This document shows, piece by piece, positions 27,220-35,490 of a stretch of 64,000 nt of DNA (its first letter is position 1; every line of letters starts with the position of its first letter). The DNA comes from Chromatiaceae bacterium (GTDB taxonomy: Bacteria; Pseudomonadota; Gammaproteobacteria; Chromatiales; Chromatiaceae): assembly GCA_024235255.1 (NCBI GenBank), contig JACKMT010000002.1, forward strand, positions 62,001 through 126,000. The letters are read 5' to 3'. The position numbers and the translations under genes were made by a program. A model generated the notes under the pieces. That model worked only from the letters and a program-made list of their open reading frames with translations. It did not search any database and was not told where the DNA came from.

Positions 27220-27889
27220 GAGTCAGACCGCCCAGCTGCGGCTGCTGCAGCTGATCAGCCCGTCGCTGCCCGTCGGTGCGTTCACCTATTCGCAGGGTCT
27301 GGAGTGGGCGGTGGAGTGCGGCTGGGTAACCGGCGAGGCAGAACTGTCGGATTGGGTCCGAAGCCTGATGGAAAGCAGTCTCACACATCTGGAGATGCCG
27401 CTGCTGGCCCGGCTGTTCCGGGCGTGCGCGGCAAACGATTCCCAGGCGCTGACCTACTGGTCCCGCTATCTGGTCGCAGCGCGGGAGACCTTTGAATTAC
27501 GCGAGGAGGAGCGCAATCGGGGCAGGGCCTTGCTACGCCTGCTGCCGGAGATCGGCATCCCGGTATCGGAGCAGATCAGGCCCCTGTTGAACAGCTGCCA
27601 ACTGGCAGGCTTCGCCTATGCCGCGTACCATTGGAAGATACCGCTGCGCAGTGCGGCGGAGGGTTACCTGTGGGGATGGCTGGAGAACATGGTCCTGGCC
27701 GGCGTCAAGATTGTCCCGCTGGGACAAACGGCGGGACAGCGGATCATTGCGACGCTCACCGCTTTCATCCCGGGCATGGTGGAGAAGGGCCTGGCACTTG
27801 GCGATGCATCGATCGGTGCCGCCTGTCCCGCCCAGGCGCTGGCCAGCAGCCTGCACGAAACCCAGTACACACGGATCTATAGATCGTAG
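27203..27889 (+). CDS. ureF: Urease accessory protein UreF
   Basis: The product is 228 residues from the ATG at 27203, which overlaps the end of ureE by 17 bases. The longer in-frame extension would sit wholly within ureE. Typical parts are LLQLISPSLPVGAFTYSQGLEWAVE, the helical middle with ARETFELREEERNRGRAL, and the C-terminal LASSLHETQYTRIYRS. UreF bridges UreD and UreG in the nickel insertion complex. Confidence 0.94.
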   Translation: MSTITESQTAQLRLLQLISPSLPVGAFTYSQGLEWAVECGWVTGEAELSDWVRSLMESSLTHLEMPLLARLFRACAANDSQALTYWSRYLVAARETFELREEERNRGRALLRLLPEIGIPVSEQIRPLLNSCQLAGFAYAAYHWKIPLRSAAEGYLWGWLENMVLAGVKIVPLGQTAGQRIIATLTAFIPGMVEKGLALGDASIGAACPAQALASSLHETQYTRIYRS

Positions 27890-27918
27890 ATTCATCGGCC
27901 TGTTGACAGAGAGCGCTT

Positions 27919-28527
27919 ATGAACAAACCACTTCGAGTCGGTGTCGGTGGCCCGGTTGGGTCCGGCAAGACCGCACTGCTGGACGCGCTGTGCAAGGCAA
28001 TGCGTGATCAGCATGAAATCGCCGTGGTCACCAACGATATCTATACCCAGGAGGACGCCAGGTTTCTGATACACAGCCAGGCGCTTGAGCAGAACCGGAT
28101 CATCGGTGTGGAGACCGGCGGCTGTCCGCATACCGCGATACGCGAGGACGCCTCGATGAATCTTGCGGCGGTGGAGGATTTGTGCAGCCGCTTTCCCAGT
28201 CTTGACCTGGTGTTTATCGAAAGCGGCGGCGACAACCTCAGCGCCACCTTCAGTCCGGAGCTGGCAGATCTGACCATTTATGTGCTGGACGTCGCCGAGG
28301 GCGAGAAGATGCCGCGCAAAGGGGGACCCGGCATCACTCGGTCCGACCTGCTGGTGATCAATAAGATCGACCTGGCTCCCTACGTCGGCGCATCGCTGGA
28401 GGTGATGGAGCAGGACACATTGGCCATGCGCAGGGGGCGCCCTTTTGTTTTTTCCAATATGAAAACCGGTGAAGGACTGGAACAGATCGTCGAGTTCATC
28501 GAATACGAGGGCATGCTCGGCGACTGA
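27919..28527 (+). CDS. ureG: Urease accessory GTPase UreG
   Basis: This 202-residue SIMIBI GTPase powers nickel insertion. It has the P-loop GVGGPVGSGKTALLDAL, the metal-binding Cys-Pro-His in ETGGCPHTAIREDASMN, FIESGGDNLSATF and the G4 motif INKIDLAPYVG. It is the last gene of the locus, 29 bp after ureF. No ureH/ureJ nickel permease is seen at this end. Confidence 0.96.
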   Translation: MNKPLRVGVGGPVGSGKTALLDALCKAMRDQHEIAVVTNDIYTQEDARFLIHSQALEQNRIIGVETGGCPHTAIREDASMNLAAVEDLCSRFPSLDLVFIESGGDNLSATFSPELADLTIYVLDVAEGEKMPRKGGPGITRSDLLVINKIDLAPYVGASLEVMEQDTLAMRRGRPFVFSNMKTGEGLEQIVEFIEYEGMLGD

Positions 28528-28557
28528 TCCGGCCGCTTGCCAAAAAGATTTTTTTGG

Positions 28558-28574
28558 GTGTTACAATATATCAT
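28558..28574 (+). promoter_or_regulatory. Zur-like box upstream of zur
   Basis: Read on the minus strand, ATGATATATTGTAACAC fits the palindrome ATGTTATA-N-TATAACAT at 13 of 16 positions. It is 15 of 19 identical to the segment upstream of znuA over the shared window. It lies 31 bp after ureG and 144 bp before the zur ATG, so autoregulation of zur is likely. Confidence 0.5.
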
Positions 28575-28718
28575 TCATCAGCGGATCAGCAGCAGACGAC
28601 GATCCGGCCGTGAGGCGCTCGGTCGCGTTGCCGGAGCTGAAATCGGCGCCGGTCTGTTTGCCGCTGACGCACCCTGCTGATGGATTGCCGTCAACCTATT
28701 GGCTGGACAGGTATAGCT

Positions 28719-29186
28719 ATGGCACTAAACCAAAAAAGTCTTGCCAAAATTTTGCAGCATGCCGAAACGCTGTGTAAGCAGCGCGAAGTACGGCTCACCC
28801 CGCAGCGCAGCAAGGTGCTGGAGCTGGTTTGCGCCGCCGACGGTCCCATCGGCGCTTACGAGATACTCGATCGGCTCCGCCAGACCATCGGCAATCCCGC
28901 ACCGCCAACCGTCTACCGCGCGCTCGATTTCCTGCTGGAACAGGGTCTGATCCACAAACTGGAGAGTCTGCACGCCTATGTCGGCTGCTCGCATCCGGAT
29001 CACCCACACGCAAGCCAGTTCCTGATCTGCTCCGATTGCGGCGACGTACGCGAAATTGAGAGCAGCGGAATCGCCGACAGCCTGCGGCAGGCGCAAAAAA
29101 ACACTGGCTTCAAAGCCAAGCGCCCGGTGGTGGAGCTGCTTGGCACCTGTGCCCGATGTCAGATCTCGAATGACCGGAAGGTGTGA
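28719..29186 (+). CDS. zur: Zinc uptake regulator Zur (Fur family)
   Basis: The product is 155 residues from the ATG at 28719. Fur-family features are LTPQRSKVLELVCAADGPIGAYEIL (DNA-binding helices), PTVYRALDFLLEQGLIHKLES, the metal-site region HPDHPHASQFLICSDCGDVREIES and a C-terminal CARCQ, giving two CxxC pairs for structural zinc. Convergence with znuACB, 37 bp away, makes Zur much more likely than Fur. It represses zinc uptake genes when zinc is sufficient. Matching boxes precede this gene and znuA. Confidence 0.92.
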   Translation: MALNQKSLAKILQHAETLCKQREVRLTPQRSKVLELVCAADGPIGAYEILDRLRQTIGNPAPPTVYRALDFLLEQGLIHKLESLHAYVGCSHPDHPHASQFLICSDCGDVREIESSGIADSLRQAQKNTGFKAKRPVVELLGTCARCQISNDRKV

Positions 29187-29223
29187 CGTGTTCGTTCGTT
29201 CAGCGCGGTAAAAACGTGCTCGT

Positions 29224-30009
29224 TTATCTCGCTGCGGAAAAGAGCTGAGAGAGACTGAAAAGCAGCGCCGCTGAAACCACGATCGACGGCCCGGCAGGCG
29301 TATCCCAGTACCAGGATGCGGCCAACCCTACAGCAACCGCCAGCACGCCGATCAACGCGGCAGCCAACGCCATCTGCTCCGGTGTCTGGCTGAAGCGCCG
29401 GGCTGCCGCTGCCGGAATAATCATCATCGAAGTGATCAGCAGCACGCCGACGATTTTCATTGCGATGGCGATCACTATCGCGATCATCAACACGAACGCC
29501 AAGCGAACAACGGGGACGGGAACGCCCTCCACCTGCGCCAGCTCCTCATGCACCGTCAATGACAGCAGCGGCTGCCAGATCGCAGCCAGTGCCGCAAGCA
29601 CCGCCACTCCGCCGCCCCAGATCCACCAGAGATCGTCGGCGCTGACCGCCAGAATGTCACCGAACAGATAGCCGATCAAATCGACTCTCGCAGAGTCCTG
29701 AAAAGCCATCACCACCAGTCCCACCGAGAGCGTACTGTGGGCAAGAATGCCGAGCAGCGTGTCACTGGCGAGCATGCGGCGACTCTGGAGCAGCAGCAAC
29801 AGCAGCGCGATGCATACCGCGACGACAAGTATGGCAAGGGTAGGATTGACATCGAGCAGAAAGCCAAGCGCCAGCCCCAGCAGTGCGGAGTGGGCCAGGG
29901 TGTCGCCGAAATAGGCCATGCGCCGCCACACTACAAAAGCGCCGAGCGGCGCAGCAACCAAGGCCACACCGACGCCGGCGGCAATGGCGCGGAGTATGAA
30001 ATCATCCAT
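29224..30009 (-). CDS. znuB: Zinc ABC transporter permease ZnuB
   Basis: The product is 261 residues from the ATG at 30009, which overlaps the end of znuC by eight bases. It is hydrophobic throughout, with MAYFGDTLAHSALLGLALG at residues 30-48 and MKIVGVLLITSMMIIPAAAARRF, both family hallmarks. HEELAQVEGVPV is the cytoplasmic coupling loop. An upstream in-frame extension to 30093 lies inside znuC and is rejected. It forms the inner-membrane zinc channel. Confidence 0.93.
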   Translation of the reverse strand: MDDFILRAIAAGVGVALVAAPLGAFVVWRRMAYFGDTLAHSALLGLALGFLLDVNPTLAILVVAVCIALLLLLLQSRRMLASDTLLGILAHSTLSVGLVVMAFQDSARVDLIGYLFGDILAVSADDLWWIWGGGVAVLAALAAIWQPLLSLTVHEELAQVEGVPVPVVRLAFVLMIAIVIAIAMKIVGVLLITSMMIIPAAAARRFSQTPEQMALAAALIGVLAVAVGLAASWYWDTPAGPSIVVSAALLFSLSQLFSAAR

Positions 30010-30820
30010 GCGACTCACCTTCCTCAGGCTGGACAACATTGCCATGAATATCGTGCGCATGGTCGTGATGATGCTGATAGAGTGCCAGGCCATCGCTCAC
30101 CGGTTTGCCGAACAGCTCCAGATAAGCAGGATGCCTGCTTACACTCTCCGGATGTCCGACACAGCAGACGTGTCGATTGAGGCAGAGGACCCGGTCGGTG
30201 GTAGCCATCACCAAATGCAGATCGTGCGAAACCATCAACACCCCGCAGCGGTAGCGGCCGCGAATACGGCTGATGAGGCGATAGAGCTCCGCTTGTCCGG
30301 TAACGTCGACCCCCTGCACCGGCTCATCCAGCACCAGCAGATCGGGGCCGCGCAACAGCGCGCGTGCCAGCAGCACCCGCTGCTGTTCGCCTCCGGAAAG
30401 CATCTGCATCGGATTGTCGAGCAGGTGAACAATGCCCAGTTCCCTGGCCGTCGCCGCGACACCGTCGCTGCGTGCCGGTGCTGCGAGCCGCAGAAAACGC
30501 GCCACCGTCAGCGGCAGATTCTCCGGCAGCTGCAGTCGCTGCGGCATATAACCGACCGTGAGTCCACGTTTTCGCTCCACCCGCCCCGCATCGGGCTTAA
30601 GCAGCCCGAGAATAACCCGCACCAGCGTAGTTTTGCCGGCGCCGTTGGGACCGATCAAAGTGACAATCTCACCGGCATGCAGCGCCAGATCCACGCCTTC
30701 CAGCACCTGACGCCCGCTGAACCGGACCCGGATGCCGGACGCACGAATCAGTGATTCAGTCGTATCAACCGGCGTCTCTGCCGGCGCCGGTGAAGATCCA
30801 GGGGAGTGGTGCATAATCAT
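30002..30820 (-). CDS. znuC: Zinc ABC transporter ATPase ZnuC
   Basis: This 272-residue ATPase has Walker A GPNGAGKTTLVRVILGLLKPD, MPQRLQLPENLPLTV typical of ZnuC, signature LSGGEQQRVLLARALL, DLLVLDEPVQGVD and MVSHDLHLVM. The C-terminus carries a histidine cluster (LYQHHHDHAHDIHG), seen in ZnuC and possibly zinc sensing. The N-terminal 25 residues are poorly conserved, so a later start is possible. It is 48 bases downstream of znuA. Confidence 0.93.
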   Translation of the reverse strand: MIMHHSPGSSPAPAETPVDTTESLIRASGIRVRFSGRQVLEGVDLALHAGEIVTLIGPNGAGKTTLVRVILGLLKPDAGRVERKRGLTVGYMPQRLQLPENLPLTVARFLRLAAPARSDGVAATARELGIVHLLDNPMQMLSGGEQQRVLLARALLRGPDLLVLDEPVQGVDVTGQAELYRLISRIRGRYRCGVLMVSHDLHLVMATTDRVLCLNRHVCCVGHPESVSRHPAYLELFGKPVSDGLALYQHHHDHAHDIHGNVVQPEEGESHG

Positions 30821-30868
30821 AGAATTTAACGTTTCACAGGTGTACTGCCCTGACAGCGGAGCTGCATA

Positions 30869-31843
30869 CTACTGCAGACAGTCAACCAGTGCGGCTGCCA
30901 ATTGCTCCATCATTAGAAAATAAGCGTCGGGACCGGCCGGGATATCGGCACCCAATGGATCCAGGCGACCGCCACGCGCTGTACTGCCCTCCAGCAGTGT
31001 ACGCACCACTCCCGGTTCGAATTGGGGTTCGCTGAACACACAGCGGGCATTGAGAGATTTTATTTTGCTGCGCAGCCGCTGGATACTGCGCGCGCCCGGC
31101 AGATGCTCCGGGTTGACGGTTACCGAACCGACGGCATTGAGCCCATAGTGATGCTCAAAGTAAGCGTAGGCGTCGTGAAAAACGACATAAGGCGCGCCGC
31201 TTACTGGGGAGAGCTGCCGACCCAGCTCCTGCTCCATCATGCGAATACGCGCAAGCATTAATTCGGCATTGCGTTGATAGTGAGCGGCGTTTTCCGGATC
31301 GATACGGCTCAGCGCTGCTGCTGCCGATTCGACGATCCGGCCGGCATTAACAGGCGACAACCAGATATGGGAATTTACCTGCTGTTCCAGACCCGCATTG
31401 TGTTCGTGTTCCAACTGAACTGTTGCATGCCCATCCTGCACATCGCTGTTTTCCGCGTGACTGTGCCGATCCCAAACGCCACCCTGTCGCAGTGGGAGCA
31501 GCTGCATGCCGGGCAGTGAGATCAGAGTCACGCGCCTGGATCCATCAACGGTTGCCAGTAACACCTTTGCCAATGCGCTCTCCAATCCCTGTCCCACCCA
31601 GAACACCAGATCTGCGTGACTCAGCTTGCGGACATCGGAGGGTGACAGATGAAGGTTGTGGGGTGAGCGCGCGCCGCGGGCCAACAGCTCCGGCGCACCG
31701 ACACCCGTCATTACTCCTGCAATCAGTGAGTGCACGGGTTTGATGCTGACCACCACCTCGGGTGCTGCAGTCGTCTGCGACGGCCAACCGACTGCAAACA
31801 CAAGCAGCCAGTTTAAGAGTACTTTATCCAACCCTAATCGCAT
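30869..31843 (-). CDS. znuA: Zinc ABC transporter periplasmic binding protein ZnuA
   Basis: This 324-residue cluster 9 binding protein has a signal peptide ending around TTAAPE, followed by VVVSIKPVHSLIAGVMTGVG. Zinc ligands are expected in SPHNLHLSPSDVRKL, in SHIWLSPVNA and in VFHDAYAYFEHHYGLNAVG. The His/acid-rich loop at about residues 128-150 (DRHSHAENSDVQDGH then LEHEHN) is the mobile metal loop of ZnuA. It is first in the znuACB operon. A Zur-like box lies 30 bp upstream. Confidence 0.94.
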   Translation of the reverse strand: MRLGLDKVLLNWLLVFAVGWPSQTTAAPEVVVSIKPVHSLIAGVMTGVGAPELLARGARSPHNLHLSPSDVRKLSHADLVFWVGQGLESALAKVLLATVDGSRRVTLISLPGMQLLPLRQGGVWDRHSHAENSDVQDGHATVQLEHEHNAGLEQQVNSHIWLSPVNAGRIVESAAAALSRIDPENAAHYQRNAELMLARIRMMEQELGRQLSPVSGAPYVVFHDAYAYFEHHYGLNAVGSVTVNPEHLPGARSIQRLRSKIKSLNARCVFSEPQFEPGVVRTLLEGSTARGGRLDPLGADIPAGPDAYFLMMEQLAAALVDCLQ

Positions 31844-31872
31844 CGAATCACTTGCCGTGCCTTGAGATCATT

Positions 31873-31889
31873 TTGTTATGTTATATCAT
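31873..31889 (-). promoter_or_regulatory. Zur-like box of znuACB
   Basis: On the minus strand ATGATATAACATAACAA matches the Zur palindrome ATGTTATA-N-TATAACAT at 13 of 16 positions. It lies 30 bp upstream of the znuA start, where a repressor would block the promoter. It shares its core with the box upstream of zur at 28558. Confidence 0.55.
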
Positions 31890-32009
31890 TAAAATGTTCC
31901 ACTCAATATCGCCTCCTGCACCCAATCAACAATGTTCGGCTCGTTGACCGCCAGTCATTTTGGTATCCGATATGCGTGGTAAAATGGGTTTTTCCCGGAC
32001 TGGCCACAG

Positions 32010-32990
32010 ATGCTAAATCGTAAACTCTCCGTTGCCCCGATGCTGGACTGGACCGACAGGTTCTGTCGTTACTTTCTGCGGCTGATCTCGAAGCGGGCGG
32101 TACTTTACACGGAGATGGTCACTACCGGTGCACTGCTGCACGGAGACCGGGAGCATCTGCTCAGGTTCGATCCGACTGAACATCCCGTTGCACTGCAATT
32201 GGGCGGCAGTGATCCGAAGCAGCTCTCCCAGTCAGCCAGATTAGGGCAGCAGCGGGGCTATGACGAGATCAATCTGAATCTGGGCTGCCCCTCGGACCGG
32301 GTCCAATCGGGTAGATTCGGCGCCTGCCTTATGTCCGAACCGGAGCTGGTAGCGGATTGTATCAAGGCGATGTGCGACAGCGTGGATATACCGGTCACGG
32401 TAAAACAGCGTATCGGCATTGACCATCTGGACAGTTATCAGCTGCTGCGGGATTTCGTCGGCAGACTCTCCCTTGCCGGCAGCAGGACGTTTATTGTTCA
32501 TGCCCGCAAAGCCTGGCTCCAGGGACTGAGTCCAAAAGAGAACCGTGAGATTCCCCCGCTCAGCTATGCGACCGTTTATAAACTGAAACATGATTTTCCC
32601 GAGCTGGAAATCATCATCAACGGCGGCATCACATCAGTCGAGCAATGCGATGCTCACCTTGCCATTGTGGATGGCGTGATGATCGGCCGGGAGGCCTATC
32701 ATAATCCCTGGATTCTGGCGCAGGCCGAGGCGCGGCTGTTCGGGGAGGTAACAGCGCTGCCAACCCGTCATCAGGTGATCGAAAAACTGCTGCCTTTTGT
32801 GGAACTTGAACTAGCTGCGGGGGTTCCGCTCAACCGCATCACGCGGCACATTCTTGGCTTGTTTCATGGGCAACCCGGTGCCCGTGCGTGGCGCCGGTAC
32901 CTGAGTACCCACGGTTTTAAAAAGGATGCTGGTGCCAACACCATATTGAAGGCGGCCGGTCTGGTCGTAGCTAAACATCCGGCTATGTAG
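32010..32990 (+). CDS. dusA: tRNA-dihydrouridine synthase A
   Basis: This 326-residue flavoenzyme reduces uridines in the tRNA D-loop. It has LSVAPMLDWTDRFCRYF at the start, LQLGGSDPKQLSQSA and INLNLGCPSDRVQSGRFGACLM, where the catalytic cysteine is in GACLM. VHARKAWLQGLSPKENREIPPL and RHILGLFHGQPGARAWRRYLS are specific to DusA rather than DusB or DusC. Length is normal. No operon partner; a weak stem (CTATC/GATAG near 33005-33021) may end it. Confidence 0.95.
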   Translation: MLNRKLSVAPMLDWTDRFCRYFLRLISKRAVLYTEMVTTGALLHGDREHLLRFDPTEHPVALQLGGSDPKQLSQSARLGQQRGYDEINLNLGCPSDRVQSGRFGACLMSEPELVADCIKAMCDSVDIPVTVKQRIGIDHLDSYQLLRDFVGRLSLAGSRTFIVHARKAWLQGLSPKENREIPPLSYATVYKLKHDFPELEIIINGGITSVEQCDAHLAIVDGVMIGREAYHNPWILAQAEARLFGEVTALPTRHQVIEKLLPFVELELAAGVPLNRITRHILGLFHGQPGARAWRRYLSTHGFKKDAGANTILKAAGLVVAKHPAM

Positions 32991-33065
32991 TCGATAACAA
33001 AAGTCTATCTCATTTCGATAGGAAAATTTTATATGCATTTCTAGTGAGATGAGTCATAATATTAT

Positions 33066-33081
33066 TGTGATTTGGTTCACA
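33066..33081. promoter_or_regulatory. Perfect CRP/Vfr-type palindrome
   Basis: TGTGATTTGGTTCACA has exact TGTGA and TCACA half-sites with the canonical six-base spacer. It lies 41 bp upstream of the GTG of the first 34-residue small protein and 75 bp past dusA. Placement suits activation of the small-protein transcript. Some CRP-family relatives share the site, so the regulator is inferred. Confidence 0.6.
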
Positions 33082-33122
33082 TTTTGAAGAGTTGAAGATT
33101 TTTTACACGGAGATTGATTTAC

Positions 33123-33227
33123 GTGACTACGCAATCCCGGAAAAAGTTGGCTGAACTTCTGATTGTGATTGCACTTTTTGTTGCAACGGCAGCGTATATA
33201 GCGTTTTCACCGTTATTTCCAGCTTGA
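33123..33227 (+). CDS. Small membrane protein, 34 residues, tandem paralogue 1
   Basis: The reading frame is GTG at 33123 to TGA, with GGAG 10 bases upstream. The protein starts MTTQSRKKLAELL, has one hydrophobic segment of about 20 residues and ends FSPLFPA. The basic N-terminus predicts an N-in single-span inner-membrane protein. A second copy 160 bp downstream has the same length, helix and ending (SPLFPS), about 40 % identical by eye. Paralogy makes both far more credible as genes than either alone. Function unknown; no family recognised. A perfect CRP-type site lies just upstream. Confidence 0.65.
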   Translation: MTTQSRKKLAELLIVIALFVATAAYIAFSPLFPA

Positions 33228-33386
33228 AATTCCATATATAAAGCATTGCCTTGTAGGGAAATTCTTACATTCTGTCACGTTGTCGGCCTATTTAAAAAAC
33301 TGTCGGTTTGGTGCATTATTTGCGGCCCGAGAAGCACCCAAACTCATCTCGGCAAAAAACGGAACAAATATAAGGAGCCACATATA

Positions 33387-33491
33387 GTGTCCACAGAAAC
33401 CAGAAGAAAAGTAACGCAGCTTTTGATTATCGCAGGTCTATTTGCAGCTAATCTGGCATATTTATCACTCTCTCCGCTCTTCCCTTCTTAA
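33387..33491 (+). CDS. Small membrane protein, 34 residues, tandem paralogue 2
   Basis: The reading frame is GTG at 33387 to TAA, with a strong AAGGAG nine bases upstream. The protein starts MSTETRRKVTQLL, has a single hydrophobic helix and ends LSPLFPS, closely mirroring the upstream copy. The N-terminus is again basic. An in-frame extension to 33246 is possible but unlikely given this ribosome site and the exact length match to paralogue 1. Between the copies lies 159 bp with no clear promoter, so they may share a transcript. Function unknown. Confidence 0.68.
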   Translation: MSTETRRKVTQLLIIAGLFAANLAYLSLSPLFPS

Positions 33492-33536
33492 CCTTAATAA
33501 CAACTCCTTTTGGGTTTCCGCCACCAACAAAGGATA

Positions 33537-35105
33537 TTATTGATTCCCAAGCCGGTGCAGAACCTGTTCGGCTAAGTCACGCTTTTCACCCGATTTTGTT
33601 GTGACCACAACCGCGCACCGGCGCTCCTCTGCAGTCAATTTCTCAGCCGACTTGAGCTGCTCATTCAGCACTGCTGCATTGGCCTCGGAAGGGTCCGTCC
33701 CGAGCCGCTCCCTAACTTCCAATCTCTTTCTGAGCTCCCGTTCCGGTACCTGAAAATCGAGGATGAGAAACGGGGCGCCCAGTCTGCTGGAGAGCGCTTG
33801 GAACTCTTGTCGTTGGCCTCGTTTTAGAAAAGTCGCATCAATGATGACTGTATATCCGGCACGCAATACGGAGCGGGTCAGCGACAATAGATGTGCGTAG
33901 GTCGCGTTACTGAAATCTGGCGTATAGATGCCGCCCATCGGAGGCGAGGCGCTGCCGGAGTCGGCATCAAGTCCGGCCAGCCGTTTGCGCTCGATATCTG
34001 ACCTGATTCTGACAGCCGGCAGACTCTGCAGCAGTTCACCACTGACGCTGCTTTTCCCGGACCCGGAGAGACCGTGGGTGATCAACAGCCCGGGAAGTGC
34101 GGTCCGGGTGTATCTCCCCGCATTATCCAGATAGGTGACAAACTCCGCCTCAAGACGTTTTCGCTCTGCACCGTTCACCTCCGCCTGGTGCAGACGAATC
34201 GCCACCACTTTCGCCCGAACCATGGCCCGGTAGAGCTGATAGAAGCGCAGTACATCCAGGCCTCGGTAGTCGCCGCAGATTTCCAGATACCTGTTCAACA
34301 GCCGCCGGGAGACCGGGAATAGTCCCTTCTCTTCGATATCCATCAGCAGAAACGCCAGTTCACTCATCGTATCTATCCAGCGCAGTTCGGGGTTGAATTC
34401 GATCCCGTCGAACAGGATCAGCCGATCGCCCTCAAGCACGATGTTTCCCAGGTGCAGATCGCCATGGCATTCGCGGATGTAGCCTTCCGCCCTGCGCTCA
34501 GCTAACCGCCGTTCCAAACTCCGATATGCTGCCAGTGTCGCTGCCTGTAACTGGGCAAGCGGTGCATCATATTCGGCGCTCAGGGAACGAATCTGGTCGA
34601 AATTTTGCTGCATCGGCTGCAACACCTGATCCGGCATACCGTGTGGCGGCAGGGTTGCGGCCGGACCGATTGCAGCATGAAAGCCGGCGAGCTGTTGCGC
34701 CAGCCTATCCGCCAGTGCGTCACTCAGCAGATCAGGCCGCTCGGAGAGCAGTATGCCTCCCTGAAACCGGCGCATCTTTACTGCATATTCAATAACCTCG
34801 CCGCTGCTTTCAAGCGCAGGTCGGTCCCAGGTGCCGGTGATTTCGACCACCTGCAGATAGAGATCTTCCGTCAGACGGCGATTTAACCGAAGCTCCTCTT
34901 CGCAGCAGAATCGGCGCCGCTCCAACGTGGAAAAATCGAGAAATCCAAGATCGAGCGGCTTCTTGATCTTGTAAGCAAATCCCCCCGCCAGGATGACCGA
35001 GGATATGTGGGTTTCAATCAGCTCAACCCGGCCGGAAGCCGGCTGCATTGACAGCCAACGAACGAGATTGGCTACCAGTCGCCGGTGTTGCTGAATGGCG
35101 GACAT
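33537..35105 (-). CDS. Bifunctional aminoglycoside phosphotransferase-like / P-loop kinase protein
   Basis: This 522-residue two-domain protein has an N-terminal phosphotransferase-like half (residues 1-330) showing IKKPLDLGFLDFSTLERR, the catalytic-loop region YIRECHGDLHLGNIVLEGD with H-G-D-x-H-x-x-N, and ILFDGIEFNPELR as the metal-binding acid. The C-terminal half (from about 340) is a P-loop kinase with GLSGSGKSSVSGELLQSL and VIIDATFLKRGQRQEF. This fusion is widespread in proteobacteria (COG2187 plus COG0645 type). Despite the family name it is not evidence of antibiotic resistance; the substrate is unknown. It stands alone on the minus strand. Confidence 0.85.
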   Translation of the reverse strand: MSAIQQHRRLVANLVRWLSMQPASGRVELIETHISSVILAGGFAYKIKKPLDLGFLDFSTLERRRFCCEEELRLNRRLTEDLYLQVVEITGTWDRPALESSGEVIEYAVKMRRFQGGILLSERPDLLSDALADRLAQQLAGFHAAIGPAATLPPHGMPDQVLQPMQQNFDQIRSLSAEYDAPLAQLQAATLAAYRSLERRLAERRAEGYIRECHGDLHLGNIVLEGDRLILFDGIEFNPELRWIDTMSELAFLLMDIEEKGLFPVSRRLLNRYLEICGDYRGLDVLRFYQLYRAMVRAKVVAIRLHQAEVNGAERKRLEAEFVTYLDNAGRYTRTALPGLLITHGLSGSGKSSVSGELLQSLPAVRIRSDIERKRLAGLDADSGSASPPMGGIYTPDFSNATYAHLLSLTRSVLRAGYTVIIDATFLKRGQRQEFQALSSRLGAPFLILDFQVPERELRKRLEVRERLGTDPSEANAAVLNEQLKSAEKLTAEERRCAVVVTTKSGEKRDLAEQVLHRLGNQ

Positions 35106-35231
35106 TACTCCCTTCCCTACTGACTATGCGGTTGAAGTTAAATTAGAATATAGTAATATGTTGTATTGTTTTCTGCTGTTCATGGCCCGTTTATACGCGC
35201 TTTTCTTACTTCAGCGAATTGAGGAATTTCT

Positions 35232-35447
35232 ATGTCAGTCGAACGTATCGTACTTGCTTTTGCCGGATCGATGATTCTTATCAGCCTTGGTCTGGGCGTT
35301 GCCGGCAGCCCGATCTTCCACCACAGCAACTGGCTCTGGTTCACCGCATTCGTCGGCTTCAACCTGTTGCAGTCGGCCTTTACCGGGTTCTGCCCACTGG
35401 CCATCATACTGAAAAAACTTGGCAGTAAACCGGGTCACGCATTCTGA
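35232..35447 (+). CDS. DUF2892-type small membrane protein (YgaP-like transmembrane domain)
   Basis: This 71-residue protein has two membrane helices: VLAFAGSMILISLGLGVAG and LWFTAFVGFNLLQSAFTGFCPLAII. The N-terminal MSVERIV and the GFCPLAIILKKLG ending are typical of the DUF2892 family, in which the cysteine is conserved. Relatives are fused to rhodanese domains, hinting at sulfur or cyanide handling, but a stand-alone copy such as this has no defined role. A GAGGA ribosome site precedes the ATG. Confidence 0.85.
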   Translation: MSVERIVLAFAGSMILISLGLGVAGSPIFHHSNWLWFTAFVGFNLLQSAFTGFCPLAIILKKLGSKPGHAF

Positions 35448-35464
35448 CTGAACTGAAAGCATCG

Positions 35465-35489
35465 GAGAGGGGCGCCCTCGGGCGCCTCT
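35465..35489. terminator. Hairpin between converging genes
   Basis: GGCGCCC (35471-35477), loop TC, GGGCGCC (35480-35486), extended by AGAG/CTCT outside with a two-base bulge. It lies between the stop of the DUF2892 gene (+) and the stop of rimO (-), so it can serve both. Confidence 0.65.
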
Positions 35490-35490
35490 G

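Noticed and set aside
33537..35105. Aminoglycoside resistance gene
   Set aside because: The domain name is misleading; the COG2187/COG0645-type fusion is a general chromosomal protein without known resistance role.
35158..35274. 38-codon frame overlapping the DUF2892 gene start
   Set aside because: It runs into the DUF2892 gene in another frame, and has no ribosome site.
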